From Hymenolepis diminuta (taxonomy: Eukaryota > Platyhelminthes > Cestoda > Cyclophyllidea > Hymenolepididae), in NCBI GenBank assembly GCA_900708905.1, contig CAADRB010000021.1:398258-462257 (forward strand): 64,000 nucleotides of DNA, in the 5' to 3' direction. Below the pieces are notes generated by a model. It saw only the letters and a program-made list of their open reading frames with translations, searched no databases and had not been told where the DNA came from. Below, one piece after another: positions 12,143 through 25,000 of this stretch (within the stretch, counting starts at the first letter, position 1; each line of letters starts with the position of its first letter). Both the position numbers and the translations under genes were made by a program.

Positions 12143-15100
12143 GTTCAATAAATGCGAAGCAAAAGCTTCCCGCCAACTATATGATAGCACTTGAATACTG
12201 AATTAAGGTCAATCGATATTAGCGTGTTTAATACACATTCACTAGATAGGTAAAGAAGCAGGCTCTTTCAGTTGATTTTTAAATTATATACATTATTTAA
12301 TATATTTTGTGTGCCAAATACGCCACAGCAAAGTAGATACGTAAATGGGCCTTTTAAATTTGCTCTCCTAAACAGAATCAAAATCTGATAAGTGCGTCAG
12401 TTTATGGCGGATTACCCCTTTTAAATAGACATTAAATACCATTTCCGCATCCATTAATATAAACAATCTTCGAGATTCCGTTAAACAGAGCAACCGTATA
12501 CACAAACATTAATGGAAGAGAATGTAATTATCAAATTAACGTTTACTGAGATCGCTTGGACTGCATTTAATGTCCAATTAGGAATAATTTAATATCCTTT
12601 TCGCGAAATCAAAGAATATTATGTTATTACTTTGTATTAAAATTGCAAAGAGATCTATATATACCAATAGCTAAGCCGATAAACAAAAAGATTATTCAAA
12701 ATTATATCTATCATTTAATGTTTATAGCGTCATGAGATAATTTTTTTATAACTTGTTGGTAAAATTATTTCCACTATAAATGGCATATGAGGGATTTATT
12801 TTACCTCCTCGACTGTTCTTCTTATTAAACAATCTAAAGTAATGTTGATTGAGTTTTAATATATCTAGTCGAAATTCGTCTAATGCAAGGAAAAAAATTT
12901 TCCGTAAACGCTTAAATTGATCAGCCCTAGACAATAAATACATTAAATATTTCCTATTTTGCTGAAATTCTAAAAGCTCATATCTTTCAACATATAACAA
13001 TCTTTTTTAGTTATGCTCAAATAAATTTATAACGATTACTGTCTGTGTTCTAGACTAACGCATATTTTAGACGGAAATTTCTGGAAGTATCTCTTTTGAT
13101 AAATTAAACATATAATAATATTTTGACACCTTACATCAACACTGTGATTAGTGTTGGTGTAAGTGTCTCTTGGATTCCTCTTACTAAAGAGGCGAACAGA
13201 TGCTTTGTAAATTGATTTAGAACTCTATCTCCCCAACAAACCCAAGAAAATGAAACTAATAATCCTATGCTTATTGAGATCGGCAGAGAGGGGAGGAGAA
13301 TGCCATTGAGTCCTGGAAATACATGGAGGTAATATCTTGATCGTTTCTTTCGCGCCATTGCACTAAGTCGGAGATCACAGGCTGTTAGATTATGAGAGGA
13401 CAAGTGCCCTTTCTGACGACTGAGTAAGAATACTAGGACGAGTGATCTCGAAAACATGTATACACTGGTTGCGCGTTCTCACGAGATTCTCCACAATAGT
13501 ATGTTCCAGAGTAGGCGTCTGGCAGGTTTCATCTGGGAACCGGATTAGATTGAGCTCATCGACTCACTGTAGGCCCACGAGGTTTATAGTTCTATCTGTA
13601 ACGTAGAACTCCCTGAAGATCGTATTCACCTGGAATGTAGTCTCCCATCTCATTGATTTGTAATGCCGCATCAACTCCATATGTATTAAATATTGAGAGG
13701 GATGATGATGACATTGGAACAAGTGTCAATCAGGAGCTCAAACAATGTTCCATTAATGCTTAGGTAAATGCATTTTCTAGAAGTAACATTTAACTGCATT
13801 AGCGTACCATAGCTATGTCAGATATGAATTAACTCCCTCTTGTCCTGATTCATTGAACTGCTCACGGAGGTTTCTCGACAGAAGTCCTTTATATGGCCAT
13901 TTTCGTTGCAGTTCTGAAAGTGACGCCTTGGGGAGGGGAGTCCCGATAATATCGACATTCCTGAAAATCGGCATCTTGAAAGTGACTGCTTCTAACATTT
14001 TGGATTATTTTGCATTGGGGAGCCCGCCCCTTCAGTATATAGATGAAGGATTTTTTCGGGGCCTCTCAGGTTGAACGCTCACAATTCACGATCCTGCTTC
14101 AGATTCGGGTTCAGAACGAGACCTCTTTACGTCGAGTTTCTTTTTACGGAGTTACAGCTAGAAGAATATTGAAAGAATTGTTTGCTTTGGACTATGAGTG
14201 ACTAGACAAATGTCGGAGAACCTTAACTCGCATGCCAAAATTTCAATTTCTCTACTCGACCTTTACACTTGTCAAGTAGTTGATGACCTCTTTGCCATTT
14301 CGTGAAGAATAACTAGGTCTCATAGTGCCGTGAGATCATTTTACTAATCATTAACTCATTGAATTCCTGTACAGTATCGAAGAATCCATCGAATTCTCAT
14401 CGTGGTTTATTCAATACATCTTGGCCGACACAATCCTTTGTATTCCAATTTTGGGACCTGTTGTTGCTAGATGAAAACTATAGTCTTAGCTTCTACGATC
14501 TCTTCCTATTTCACTGATTCATACAATTCGGTGACTCTATAATTGGTGACCTCGGTTCTTGTTACTCCAACAGAGGTGAACGGAAAGAATTGGTTTGGAG
14601 AAAGTTGATTTGAAGTAAGTTAATGCTACAATCAGCAGATATCTATCAATACTTAGCGATTAGAAATGATTGACTGGCGGTAAGTGTCCACAGGTGGTCT
14701 CGCTGTATATTCGAATATTTGTACATGGATATCTAAACAGATATCGATCATCACTCCAAGACACCGACGACGAGACATGACTGACGTCTAACGAAAAAGT
14801 GCTTTGTATATAAACCTAATTTACTTATTAATAAATTGAAATGGCTTGACTTTCACCTCGGAACTGATCTGCCAACACAAGTGACTAGACTTACTCCATC
14901 TATTCGATCAATATGGCCCCAGTAGACCCAATCTTATTACAGTTAGAACGTCGATAATGAAAGAGAGAAAAATTTAAGCCCAAATATGCATAGATTGATT
15001 TGGTAGACAATTAAAATTTTTAAATGACAACGAGAATCTATTTTTTAAGGTAGGCGTGAACACATGGCCCTAATGGAATTGCAAAACGGGAGAAAGGATT

Positions 15101-16028
15101 GACAAATTAACATTTGGATCTTGGTAGGGATTCTGATAGACAGACCGATGGAAGCATGACAATTAGATCTGGCTAATTAATATTTCTAAAAAAATTAAAT
15201 CAGAATACAAAAATAATAAACTATAAACAATTCACGAAAATTTAAGTGGGAAAACTGCTTTAATTAGGAGTTTTATATGAATGGGCATTATCCATTATGG
15301 TGCTGTTAACTAAATTCTTCCTGATCTTACCTTCACCTTGGTTTCTGTCAACTATATAGAAACGGGTAATAATCAAAATATGTAATTATATTACTCCTAA
15401 AAGTATTTTAAATTTATGGAGTTCAGAAAATAAGTAGTCCAGAATCCAAAACAACCAATATTATATCAAGTAGGGATAACCCGAATCAAACATCGATTAC
15501 ACTTTTTTCTATTCATTATTAAATTATATAGTTGAAGATGGATTTAGTTAGTAATCATAATTAAAGTGGAATATTAACGATTATTCATTTCAAATGTCAA
15601 AAAAATACTGGATGTAAAATGATCAAATAAAATTAAATAGCATAGTGGAGCTCATTTCTTGAACTTTTATAATAATAAAAAAATGGTTTGGTGATTTAGT
15701 TTGTATGAATAAATACCGAAATCGCATTGGTGCGTTTTTATGAAAATTACCAGTCGAGATCAAATCCGGTAAATATTTTTTAAAGCGTGTTGATGTAGTA
15801 GGTTAAAATTTTCGAAGTACTGTAAGGAACATTCCTGTAACATTTGTGGAAGCTCTCTGTCATATTTAATTTTCCCACATTTTGTTTCATCTTTTTCTAA
15901 ATTTTTTCCTATTAATTTGCGTATATATGTATTTTCATCTCATTTATTTAACCTGCGGGGTTTCGTCTTATTTAATTGCATTAAAAAAATTCATCCCATT
16001 TTAGTAGGAGTTGGCTGGGTTCAGAGTA
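12143..16028. other. 3.9-kb spacer between divergent genes
   Basis: This spacer separates the DDB1 start codon (minus) from the first proposed coding exon of the nuclear receptor (plus), so it should contain promoters of both. I see no clear core promoter. It is very AT-rich at 12200-13100 and 15000-16000. The middle part (about 13100-14900) is less AT-rich and includes the possible gag relic listed separately. I searched the plus strand by eye for C4 zinc-finger codons of a receptor DNA-binding domain and found none. Confidence 0.6.
13800..14080 (-). pseudogene. Possible retrotransposon gag relic with broken zinc knuckle
   Basis: A minus-strand frame across 13813-13935 encodes CNENGHIKDFC (about 13878-13910), which has the Cys-x4-His-x4-Cys spacing of a retroviral-type CCHC knuckle. 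The first Cys of the knuckle is replaced by Phe, three residues before the first visible Cys. Flanking frames are interrupted. It fits a decayed gag gene of an LTR retrotransposon, but with one knuckle and no protease or RT nearby the call is weak. Confidence 0.3.
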
Positions 16029-19000
16029 ATGTCCCATACACCAATTCCATCGGAGATTTATGAAACCACTCCAGAACAGTGGCGTGATTCTGGCCCAAAT
16101 CAATCCAATCAATCAAGCACTCCTAATATTTATCTCAATCCTCAAGGTCCATAAAGTCTTCTTTTCCTTTTAAGTTTCTTACATGGAAATATTTCTCTCT
16201 TCAAATCGTTTAGCTTCACCATTTGTAAGGCTATGCTATATTTTCACCAGGGATTACAAAATGGTTTTTTGCGGCTCACCTATCTGATGAAAGTCTAAGT
16301 TGTTATGGAATGTTCTACAATTAAAGTTCACCACCGTTATCTCTCGCAGCCTTATTAAGTGTAACTTCACGAAAAGTGTACTTTGAGTGGACACTATTTA
16401 ACTTTCCCTTTTTTTTATTTAAAAATGCGGGTTTGCTTTTCACTTTTCGAAGTATTTGCTTTAAATGCCTATTTTTATCTTTTTCAGCAATTAATGAAGA
16501 TCGAATGTCGGGGAGCAGCAAAATTCGTCGAATTGAACCACCCAATTCTCCTTCAGGAAATTCACCGAATGAAATTAAAAACGGTGACAGTGGCATACCA
16601 ACGGAAAATCAAGTTCCTGGTGGTGAAGGCTTCCCTAGTGGACCCCAATCTCCACTAGGAGATTCTGCAAGTCAAGATGCTTCCTCCCAGAAGATGTACT
16701 GGAATGCTGTCAATTCAACTGCTGGCAGTGTTCTTGAGTACGTTGTCATAACGCTCTTTGATGTTCCGCAGTTTGTGTTGGGTGGTTGCGCTAGTTCACG
16801 CTGGTGCGTGCGTATCATCCAGGTTGCACTCTCACACCTTGCGTTGCCTCCTTCTTTCTTCTGCTTACTGTGTGTGTGCGGGAGTGCTTGCTGTTGTGCC
16901 AATCAAATTGTACCCTGGGTGGTGGTTGCGAAACGCCTGATACTTTTTCAATCTGGGATTGGTATGTGTTTGTCTCAGCCAATTACCGCCAACTCTGTGC
17001 GGTGGTGGTGGTGATGCGGTGTTTGTTATTGTGACTGAGTGACATTATTAGTATTTTTTTGTGATATGCCCCTATTGTTGTCATCTCTTGTGTTGCCGCA
17101 GCCTATCTTCTGCTGCAAAAATCATGTTATCCTTTACAACTGCTGTTGATCCTATTGCTGACATGCCGTTTCCTCTTGATCTTGGATGGTAAGGGTATTT
17201 TCTAATTTATTATAAATACCTTTGACTTTATAATTAACAATACTATCCATGGTGGGTTAGTTTTACGTATCCCTACCAAGTCAGAGGTAAAAAATCCCAG
17301 TCTATTGGAATAGCCAGAACGGGTAGCAAGATTCCTGCTTTTCAATCAATGAGGCTACAGGATAACTTTTCTCTGCTCAAGATCAATTTTGGATCCTAAT
17401 TTTCTTCAATGTGCTTAAAATAATTATTAATTCCATACACTCTTTTTACATTGCTAGAAACTGAGTATTTGGAAACACTTTTCTTCAGTGGCCTTGGGAA
17501 TTATTTTTATCATTACTCAATGCGAAGAGGTAAAATATTTTACAATATCTAATCGTGTGGAAACATCGGGCACAAACAGTATTGTTGTGCTGAAGATAGA
17601 AAAGAGTGAGAGGAGGGAACCAGGAGAATTCAATTTCCCCTAGGCCGTGGATTCTTGAGGTTTTTTGTTTTATCCCATTGAAATCTCTTTATGTTCTTTT
17701 TATCTGTTTATTGTCTATATTTTTAAAATACGAAAAGTTTGGTTGGTAGATACTTTTATGATTTCTTATCTCCTTTTTACATAAATTCCATCAGATGAGA
17801 GGATAAGTTGTGGTTGATATTTAGTCTGTGGGTTTCTCTTGCTGAATCCGTCTTATATCACGTTCATTTGCAGTTTTCCTTTTTACATTTCCTCTCCTGA
17901 TTGAGATTAAAACGGTCAAGAATATGAAATATTGACTTTTAGTACGATTCAGCATCTAAGTCTTATTATTTGTGCGTATTTTAACTTTTTCAGGTTATTT
18001 ATTAGAAATTTCAGTTGAATTATTCTCTGAGTAGACTTCGCTTCAATATTGATTCCATAAGTTTTTAGTAACATTTTAATGTCCATTTTCCTTCGGTCTA
18101 ACATCAGTCGAAATATATTTTGAATTGTTTTAATATAGTGTTATTCGTCATAGGAGTTAGAACATATAGTTAGAAATGCCCAATCAATGTTTAAAATCAC
18201 TTTTCACACGTTTTACTATTAATGCATTTGATCTTACAATCAATGTTATTTCGACCAGCCGTCTCAAGAACTTTAAAATGCGATGGCTTCGTAACTTAGA
18301 TTTTTCTCATTCACCGCCGAGCCAGGGTCAGTTTATCTTGTAGTCATCTAACTGGGAAACTAAGTATTTCTAAGCTGAACAACGTTATCGGACGCCTCCC
18401 ATGACAAATTTGACATGTAAAATTTTGCATTCCCCCCTTTTTTCAAAGGAATGTTAAGGCGTAAGTAGTCTGAATAATCGTGACACCTCGATGCTATTCT
18501 TTTATCGTCAGACCCCAAACTCCTCACTTCAAATCATTGCGGATTTCGCAAACTTAATCTTACTACCTCATCTACTCTATTTCTACTTTAGTACCTCAAT
18601 CAATCCTCAAAGTAGTGTGGTTAAGGCAGAGAGCTGGACAACACCAACTTCTGGATCCTCTACAGTCGGTTCCTCTTCTGTGAATCCTGCATCGAACGGT
18701 CCACCCGCACTACGGCCCTACATGTCCTCAACAGCAGGCACGCCCAATTCTGGAAGTCATCACGCTACCTACACCCCGTGCTCTTCAAACTCCTCTGGAA
18801 TGTATGAAGGTGCCACGCTGCCCCTGCCGAAAAGAGAAATGGTTTCACTCACTTCCTCGACCTCAAATGATAATGGAGGCGCTTATCTCGCTCCGACTAC
18901 TGGTCCTGAAGTAACTGTCGAATTAATACTGCTTTTAAATCACGATACTATATGGTCATATTCGACAATTATTAAAAGTGATACTCTGTACTCTTGTTTT

Positions 19001-22000
19001 AGTAAGACAGTGATAGGGTATTTGTAGTCTTTAAAGCTCGTTAATTTCGTTTCAAGTTTGCGTTACTCCAAAATTAATACCAAGTATTACTCCTAACTTA
19101 ACAACTCGTTTGACTTTTTTATGCAGTTGTTAGAACGTTAGGAAAAAAAAATGTTCTTGGAACCTGTCCTGGTATGGTTTGTCGTCTCGATTAATCCATT
19201 CATTTTACTATGTTTGTTATTGTATTTGAGTTTGAGAACACGTGAGATCTTTTCTCAACTTATTCATTAGCAAATTCTGATTATGCCAGTAAAAAATGGT
19301 GCCATGTTTTAAGATCTTAAATCTCAACTATGGGGAGGCAGGATTTGGTTTTTGTGGTTTGTGGTATGCTCCTGAATCATCGCCACCAGCTAGTGGTACT
19401 AAAGTGTTGATTTTACTCTATAGTAAACACTAAATATTATTGTACAATTATTCTTATTAGCTTACCTGTAGGCGTTATGGAGCTTACCTTCCCCTATCCC
19501 TTGTTTCTCTTTCCATTTTCGATGTTTAAGAGTTAAAATATGATTTCGATTGGATTACATAGATTTGAAAAGTGTTGTTTATAATTCAGCTCAAATATGG
19601 TAAGCCACGTTGAATTTTTTCGCCTAACCTATTTGATTAAAACTTTTAAAATATTATTTTTCGTTGTCTTTTGTTGTTACATACCTTATACTAATCGACA
19701 TAGTAGATACACATTGCTTTGAGACCTTCTGAATTCAATCTTTGTAGTTTAGAAATTTACCCTTCTAAATATTCAAATAAGAGAACGCTTTTTAGGTGTT
19801 ATTAGTAACTATAAACTCTTCATGCTTTGTTAAATAAGATTTTCCCTTAAAAGTTTTCGGAGAAATTACAGTCCGTACCTTTGGCGTGTTTTTAATCGCT
19901 CTGTTTTTGATAAGATTTAAAACATTCATAATTGGGGCAATGCAGCTTGCTATATTTGTAGTGATGGGATCTCTCGAAGAATTTTGTTACTTTAAAATCA
20001 ATACTAACTGGCACTTTACGTTTACATGCGGATATTTCTGTTTGTCTTTTCAATTTTAACAAGTTCGTTTATATACGGAAATGTTTGCAGAATACTACTC
20101 TGACTAGTGGATACTTAGCTTTCTCATTATTGAGGAAGGGAAAGTATCCTCCAGCCACTTTATCATTTATTTATCATATCATTTATCGACTTATTGGCAT
20201 AGAAATTTAAAAATGCTCTTAAATTTATAACTTGTATGAAAACTGCTTTTGCAGATTATTAACGCAAGAGATGGAAATTAAGAAGGTCGTAAATAACTTA
20301 TGAAAATTTCCAAACGTTGGAATATTGAGAATGCGTCAAATTATCTCATCACTTTATGAACTTCAGAAACCAAGAGTTCGAGTACAGAAGTATTTGCTAT
20401 GATTGATGCAAAGACCACCAGGAATTGTCATTGCAAAACTCAAAGTCGCAAGTTCTATAATGGAGTTTCGCAAATTGGTTTAAGAAATTGCAGACTGATG
20501 TTTGTCTATTTCAGGTTATGGTATGTCTTCTATTCTATCATTCCAGTCACAGTCAAGACCTTTTAACAAAACATAAATATTGTTTTAAGAGACGATTCCG
20601 TGTTCCCTTTTGATTGATCAGAAGTTGAGTTGAGGGGATGAATTTTCTCTTTTCCTTTAATTTCCTAGTCACTAGTAGCCAGTTAGTCCTTTCATCAATA
20701 CGTAGAATTGAAAGCCTTTTCAACTGAGAATTCTTTCCTAACCTTAATGTGGATTTTGTTTGTATGATTTTATAGTATGCCTATCCACAGCCAAATACTT
20801 CCGATTCAAGCATCGATTCCCAAGCTGTACCAATGTGGTCTGGTCCATCGGCTCCCTCTTCTCGACCTCAAGGTGCTGACTATTACTCCTCTTCCTCTCA
20901 AAACTCAATGAAGGGGGGTGGTGGTAGTGTACGCTTTGATAATCGAATGGATACAACAAGTTACCCACTGCCTCAGGAAAACCTCCCTCCTGTAGAAGAG
21001 AATAAAGAGGAAATGGTTGAGGAAATCCTTGAACTCGAAGGTTACTCTGATGGCGGGGATGATGAAGCCGAAGACTATGTTGATTTTGGCAATAACATCA
21101 AAGTTCCTACTGTTAGTGACTCTTTTGAGGGCATTAATTTCCCCCAACTCTTCGCCGCTTCCAATGATCATTCAGAAAAGATCATTGACCTAGCCAGACA
21201 GTTCTACTGCGTAAGTTTTACGTAATTCAGCTTCTTGTTTGAGTGAAGAGTAATTATCTGTGTCATCTTCATTTATTTGTTTGTTTTTTTAGAAATTTGG
21301 AGAACTTCTAGAGGAAGGAGGACGAGTAGGTGGTGAACGACAAGGTAATGGATATTCCAGCTTCACTTTGGACAATGTGGACAGTGTGTTAGGTATACTC
21401 ACGAGTATGCTTGAGGAGTGTCTTTTCCATATGGTGGATTGGGTCAATCGAACAGAAATCTTCCGCATTATTCGGGTAAGTGTCTGCGTGCGTGTGTGTA
21501 TGTGATGCACTTTCTTTATGTAGGGAAATAAAATTTCCTCTCTCCCTACGGGCGGCATAGCTACTAAATCTCTCTCTCCCTTTCTTTGCTCCTACGACTG
21601 TGCAGTCTTATAATCATAAAACAACCTCGTACCATCAACTCCTTAATATATCTACATTCTAGAAGTAGAAGTTATCATTACGTGTTCCTGACTGGCTCCT
21701 GTGTTCTCTCCTTGCATTTGAATGGGCTTGGGCGTGGCTTCCTAGAGCTTGAAAGTAATGAAAATTGAGCGAGAGTGGAGTCCTAATGTTATGGCTTTTT
21801 TATTGTCCCATTTCACTTCACAATGAGTGAATTAGAAGACACTCAGTCAATGAAGAGGCTAATAAAGAGAGCAATTAAGTCCTCCTCTTCATATCCCTAC
21901 TCCTGTTAGGCCTGATGAGTGTATGAAAAGCCGCTTATAGAGTGATATACGAATCTGTCTTCACTCTAGCAACCCTTATAAAACATGTGGCTAGGAGATA

Positions 22001-25000
22001 GGACCAAGAAGGGGGAGAAGGAGAACGCTCTTTTGATAAGCTGGTAATTAAATTAGGGAACGAGATGCTTTAAAATTGAAAATGGGGAGAAATAATAACA
22101 ACAAGGTAGGCCATCCGTCTTAGATCCAGATGGGTGTGTGTTTTTTTGTATAAAACACGCTCTAAACATATTTTGAAAGCTCACACACGTATATTATATA
22201 CATAATATATACGCGCGCGGTACAGGAAAGGCTAATATGTACACAATGTCGTGTGCTTTGTTTTCGATTTGACGTCAGAAGGTGTCTCTTATTTCGTTAA
22301 TATAACGTGCTGTATTACCATTTATTCATTCATTTTCAATAACTTTATTAGTTTATTTAGTCAAAAAATAGTATGGTTGTTAATTCTCGGTCCATTGGAT
22401 GGAGGTCTCCAACGCTCTTATCGAGCATAAAAGTAGTTTCTGGAATCCCTACGATGCTTCCCCTTGCTCAAACTGGTACGATTTGCTAGATGTACATAAA
22501 TGATTATCGAATCCGTTTATGGCCGAATTATCTTGAAATTTGGTCAATGATTTTCAGGGTTTATAATTTAATAGGTATTTAACTCAGTTTTGAGACCACG
22601 TGTCATTGTCTGTCATAATTTTAGTGGTTCGTTAAGATTATCCATTAAAGCTTTCTATAACATTGGCTGAATATGTCTCTCTGGTAATCCCTTGAGAGGT
22701 TCACATCGAGTGCGTTTTTCTGTCATGATTAAAGAACCGTATTTGGTATCTTTATCGTGCTCATTTTTGTAAAACTTAAACCAAGCCGTGGAGATTAAAC
22801 ATTTGGTTTCGTTGTTATCTCAATGAAGTTTTATTTCTTGTTTTAGCACTCAGATTAGGTTGGTTAATTTTGAAGATTAATTTTGTCGAATTTTCTAGTC
22901 CTGATACCTAGAATGGAGTTTAAGAAACCATTAATCCCAACAATGAAGCTACTTTAAGTTAGAATTAGACCTATAGTCTTTCACAGCTAATGATCTTAAA
23001 AACTAACAGAATTACACAGCTTTTCCTCAATGAAAAGATCAAGAATTGAGTTGAACAACTGTGTATTGAAAATTCGCAAGTGACTGAGGAAGAATGAAAG
23101 GAGTAGGTGGAGATATTAAGAATTGGAAGTGAAGGAAAATGTATCAAAGAGAAGTAATTGAGGAAGTTGAAAAGCTTTAGCTGGTTCAAAGTTGTAAATA
23201 TCAGCTTATGCCAGCTAAATGCTCTGCAGAAGTGAAGATGGGAGTGGTGTGACCACCCATTCCTTAAACTTGCACTATTTCAGAGGTTGGTTTTCCTTTA
23301 GCATTAAATGAATTAGAACTGATTTGTAAAAAGGGAAATCAAATCTTCGTTCATGAAATTAGAGCAATTGAACTGCTATTGTCTGGAAGACTAGTCTCCA
23401 AAAGAAACAAACTCCTCAATTATCTCGAAGGATAAAAGAGACGCAAATTGCATCTCGAGCTCCAAAGATATCTCTAATTTTCGACCAAATAATCTTCATA
23501 TTTTCCCTTCTCTGTTTGGTTATGTGTAATATGTAAAGCTTTACATCTACATGTCCAAATTGTATTTGTAATACTAACATTAACTGAACTTTTCGAAAGA
23601 GTCCCTTGAGCGAGCTCGTAGTAAGTTATGACTCTGTGAGAGCGCTGCCCCCACTTTTTAACTTTATCATTTTATCTGTTGACTCTTTCCATTTTATGAA
23701 ATGCAGTTTTTGAGACTGCCATCACCTCGTTGTTTTTCGCTGTTTAAATTTCGATAGAAGTTTTACTTAACGGCGTTGGTTTTCTGCTGGCTGTCCCACC
23801 CTTCCCGCTCTATTTCATTTGCAATTCAAATTGCTGTCACACACGTTTCTCGTTCTGTGAATTGTTGAAAATTCGTCACTCAAACCACGCGCTTTTCTTA
23901 CTCATTCCTCTCCCCTCTGCAGGTTGAGGACAAAATGCAACTCCTTAACAGCAGTTGGAGTGAGGTAATTATTGTTGAGCTCCTCCAGTGCCTAATCCTC
24001 AATCTTCAGGAGAAAACTAGAGTGAGTTGCTTTTATGCTCTGTATGCATTGATTATTTTAAATCTGTACATTGATCGTTATTGGTATGTGCTTATTAAGG
24101 TCGGAGCAGTTACTCCGACAGAACCCTCGAATATGGATTTGTATCGCCTTGTGATTACTCTAATGAACTACCTCTTGCCTGGCGATGACAATCAACGAAT
24201 GATGGGCCTAATAAAACGTTTTATCGAGCTCAATCCTTCTAGCCATGAGTTCACTTGTCTTAAATTTCTGGCTATCTTCAATTGCCTCAAACATGGTGAG
24301 TCGCTATCTTCTTTTAGATTTGACGTAATTGTCTACATACTGATAGTTTTTTATGTCGCCTTTTTTTCTAATATTTTTTATTATGTGTGGTCGCAAGCGG
24401 TTGGTCGGGCAGAGATGTCTGTGTGTTTGATGATATTTGTGACGTCTTTAGCTTGACTAACATCGCTGTTTATTTTAGTTATCTTAGAGAGGTAATATTT
24501 CATAACGTTTGTAATTCAAATATGTTGGCGGATCCTCAGGTTTATTTAGTTTTTTACCCGTTTATAAATTATCATCTTGATATAACATAAAAACAGAATT
24601 TTTAGGTTACTTTTGAGAGTTGAGCTTGTATACTGTTGTTGTATTCAACGATAATCAGTAATAGAATAAGATGGGTTGGTCATGCCTTTCTGGATCTCTT
24701 TAAACAAAAGTTCGTACCGAAGACACGATTTGAAAAAGAGCTATATAGTTTTCAAAATTATTTATCAGGGAAGGAGAAAAGCAAATTGAGGGATTTCAGT
24801 ATTGAAAACATGATTTCTACATAGCTCCAGTTGTGGTTCTTAAAGTTTCATTCTTTACCAGTTTGGAGAGAGTTTTGTTGAAGCCTAGCTTTCAAAACGG
24901 GTGCTTGAAAATTGTAGTAGATGTTGCAAATTCAAGACTGAAGGTTTGCATAATCTTAATTTCTTCCAGTTTAAACTTGTCCGATTTCATAAGAAAGTTT

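Noticed and set aside
16376..17014. 212-codon open frame as a single-exon gene
   Set aside because: Its start precedes a strong acceptor at 16487 and its end runs through a donor. Only 16488-16737 behaves as an exon of the receptor.
24636..24824. Frame containing RIRWVGHAF, similar to a LINE C-terminal motif
   Set aside because: Only one short match, with no other LINE block nearby, so chance is likely.
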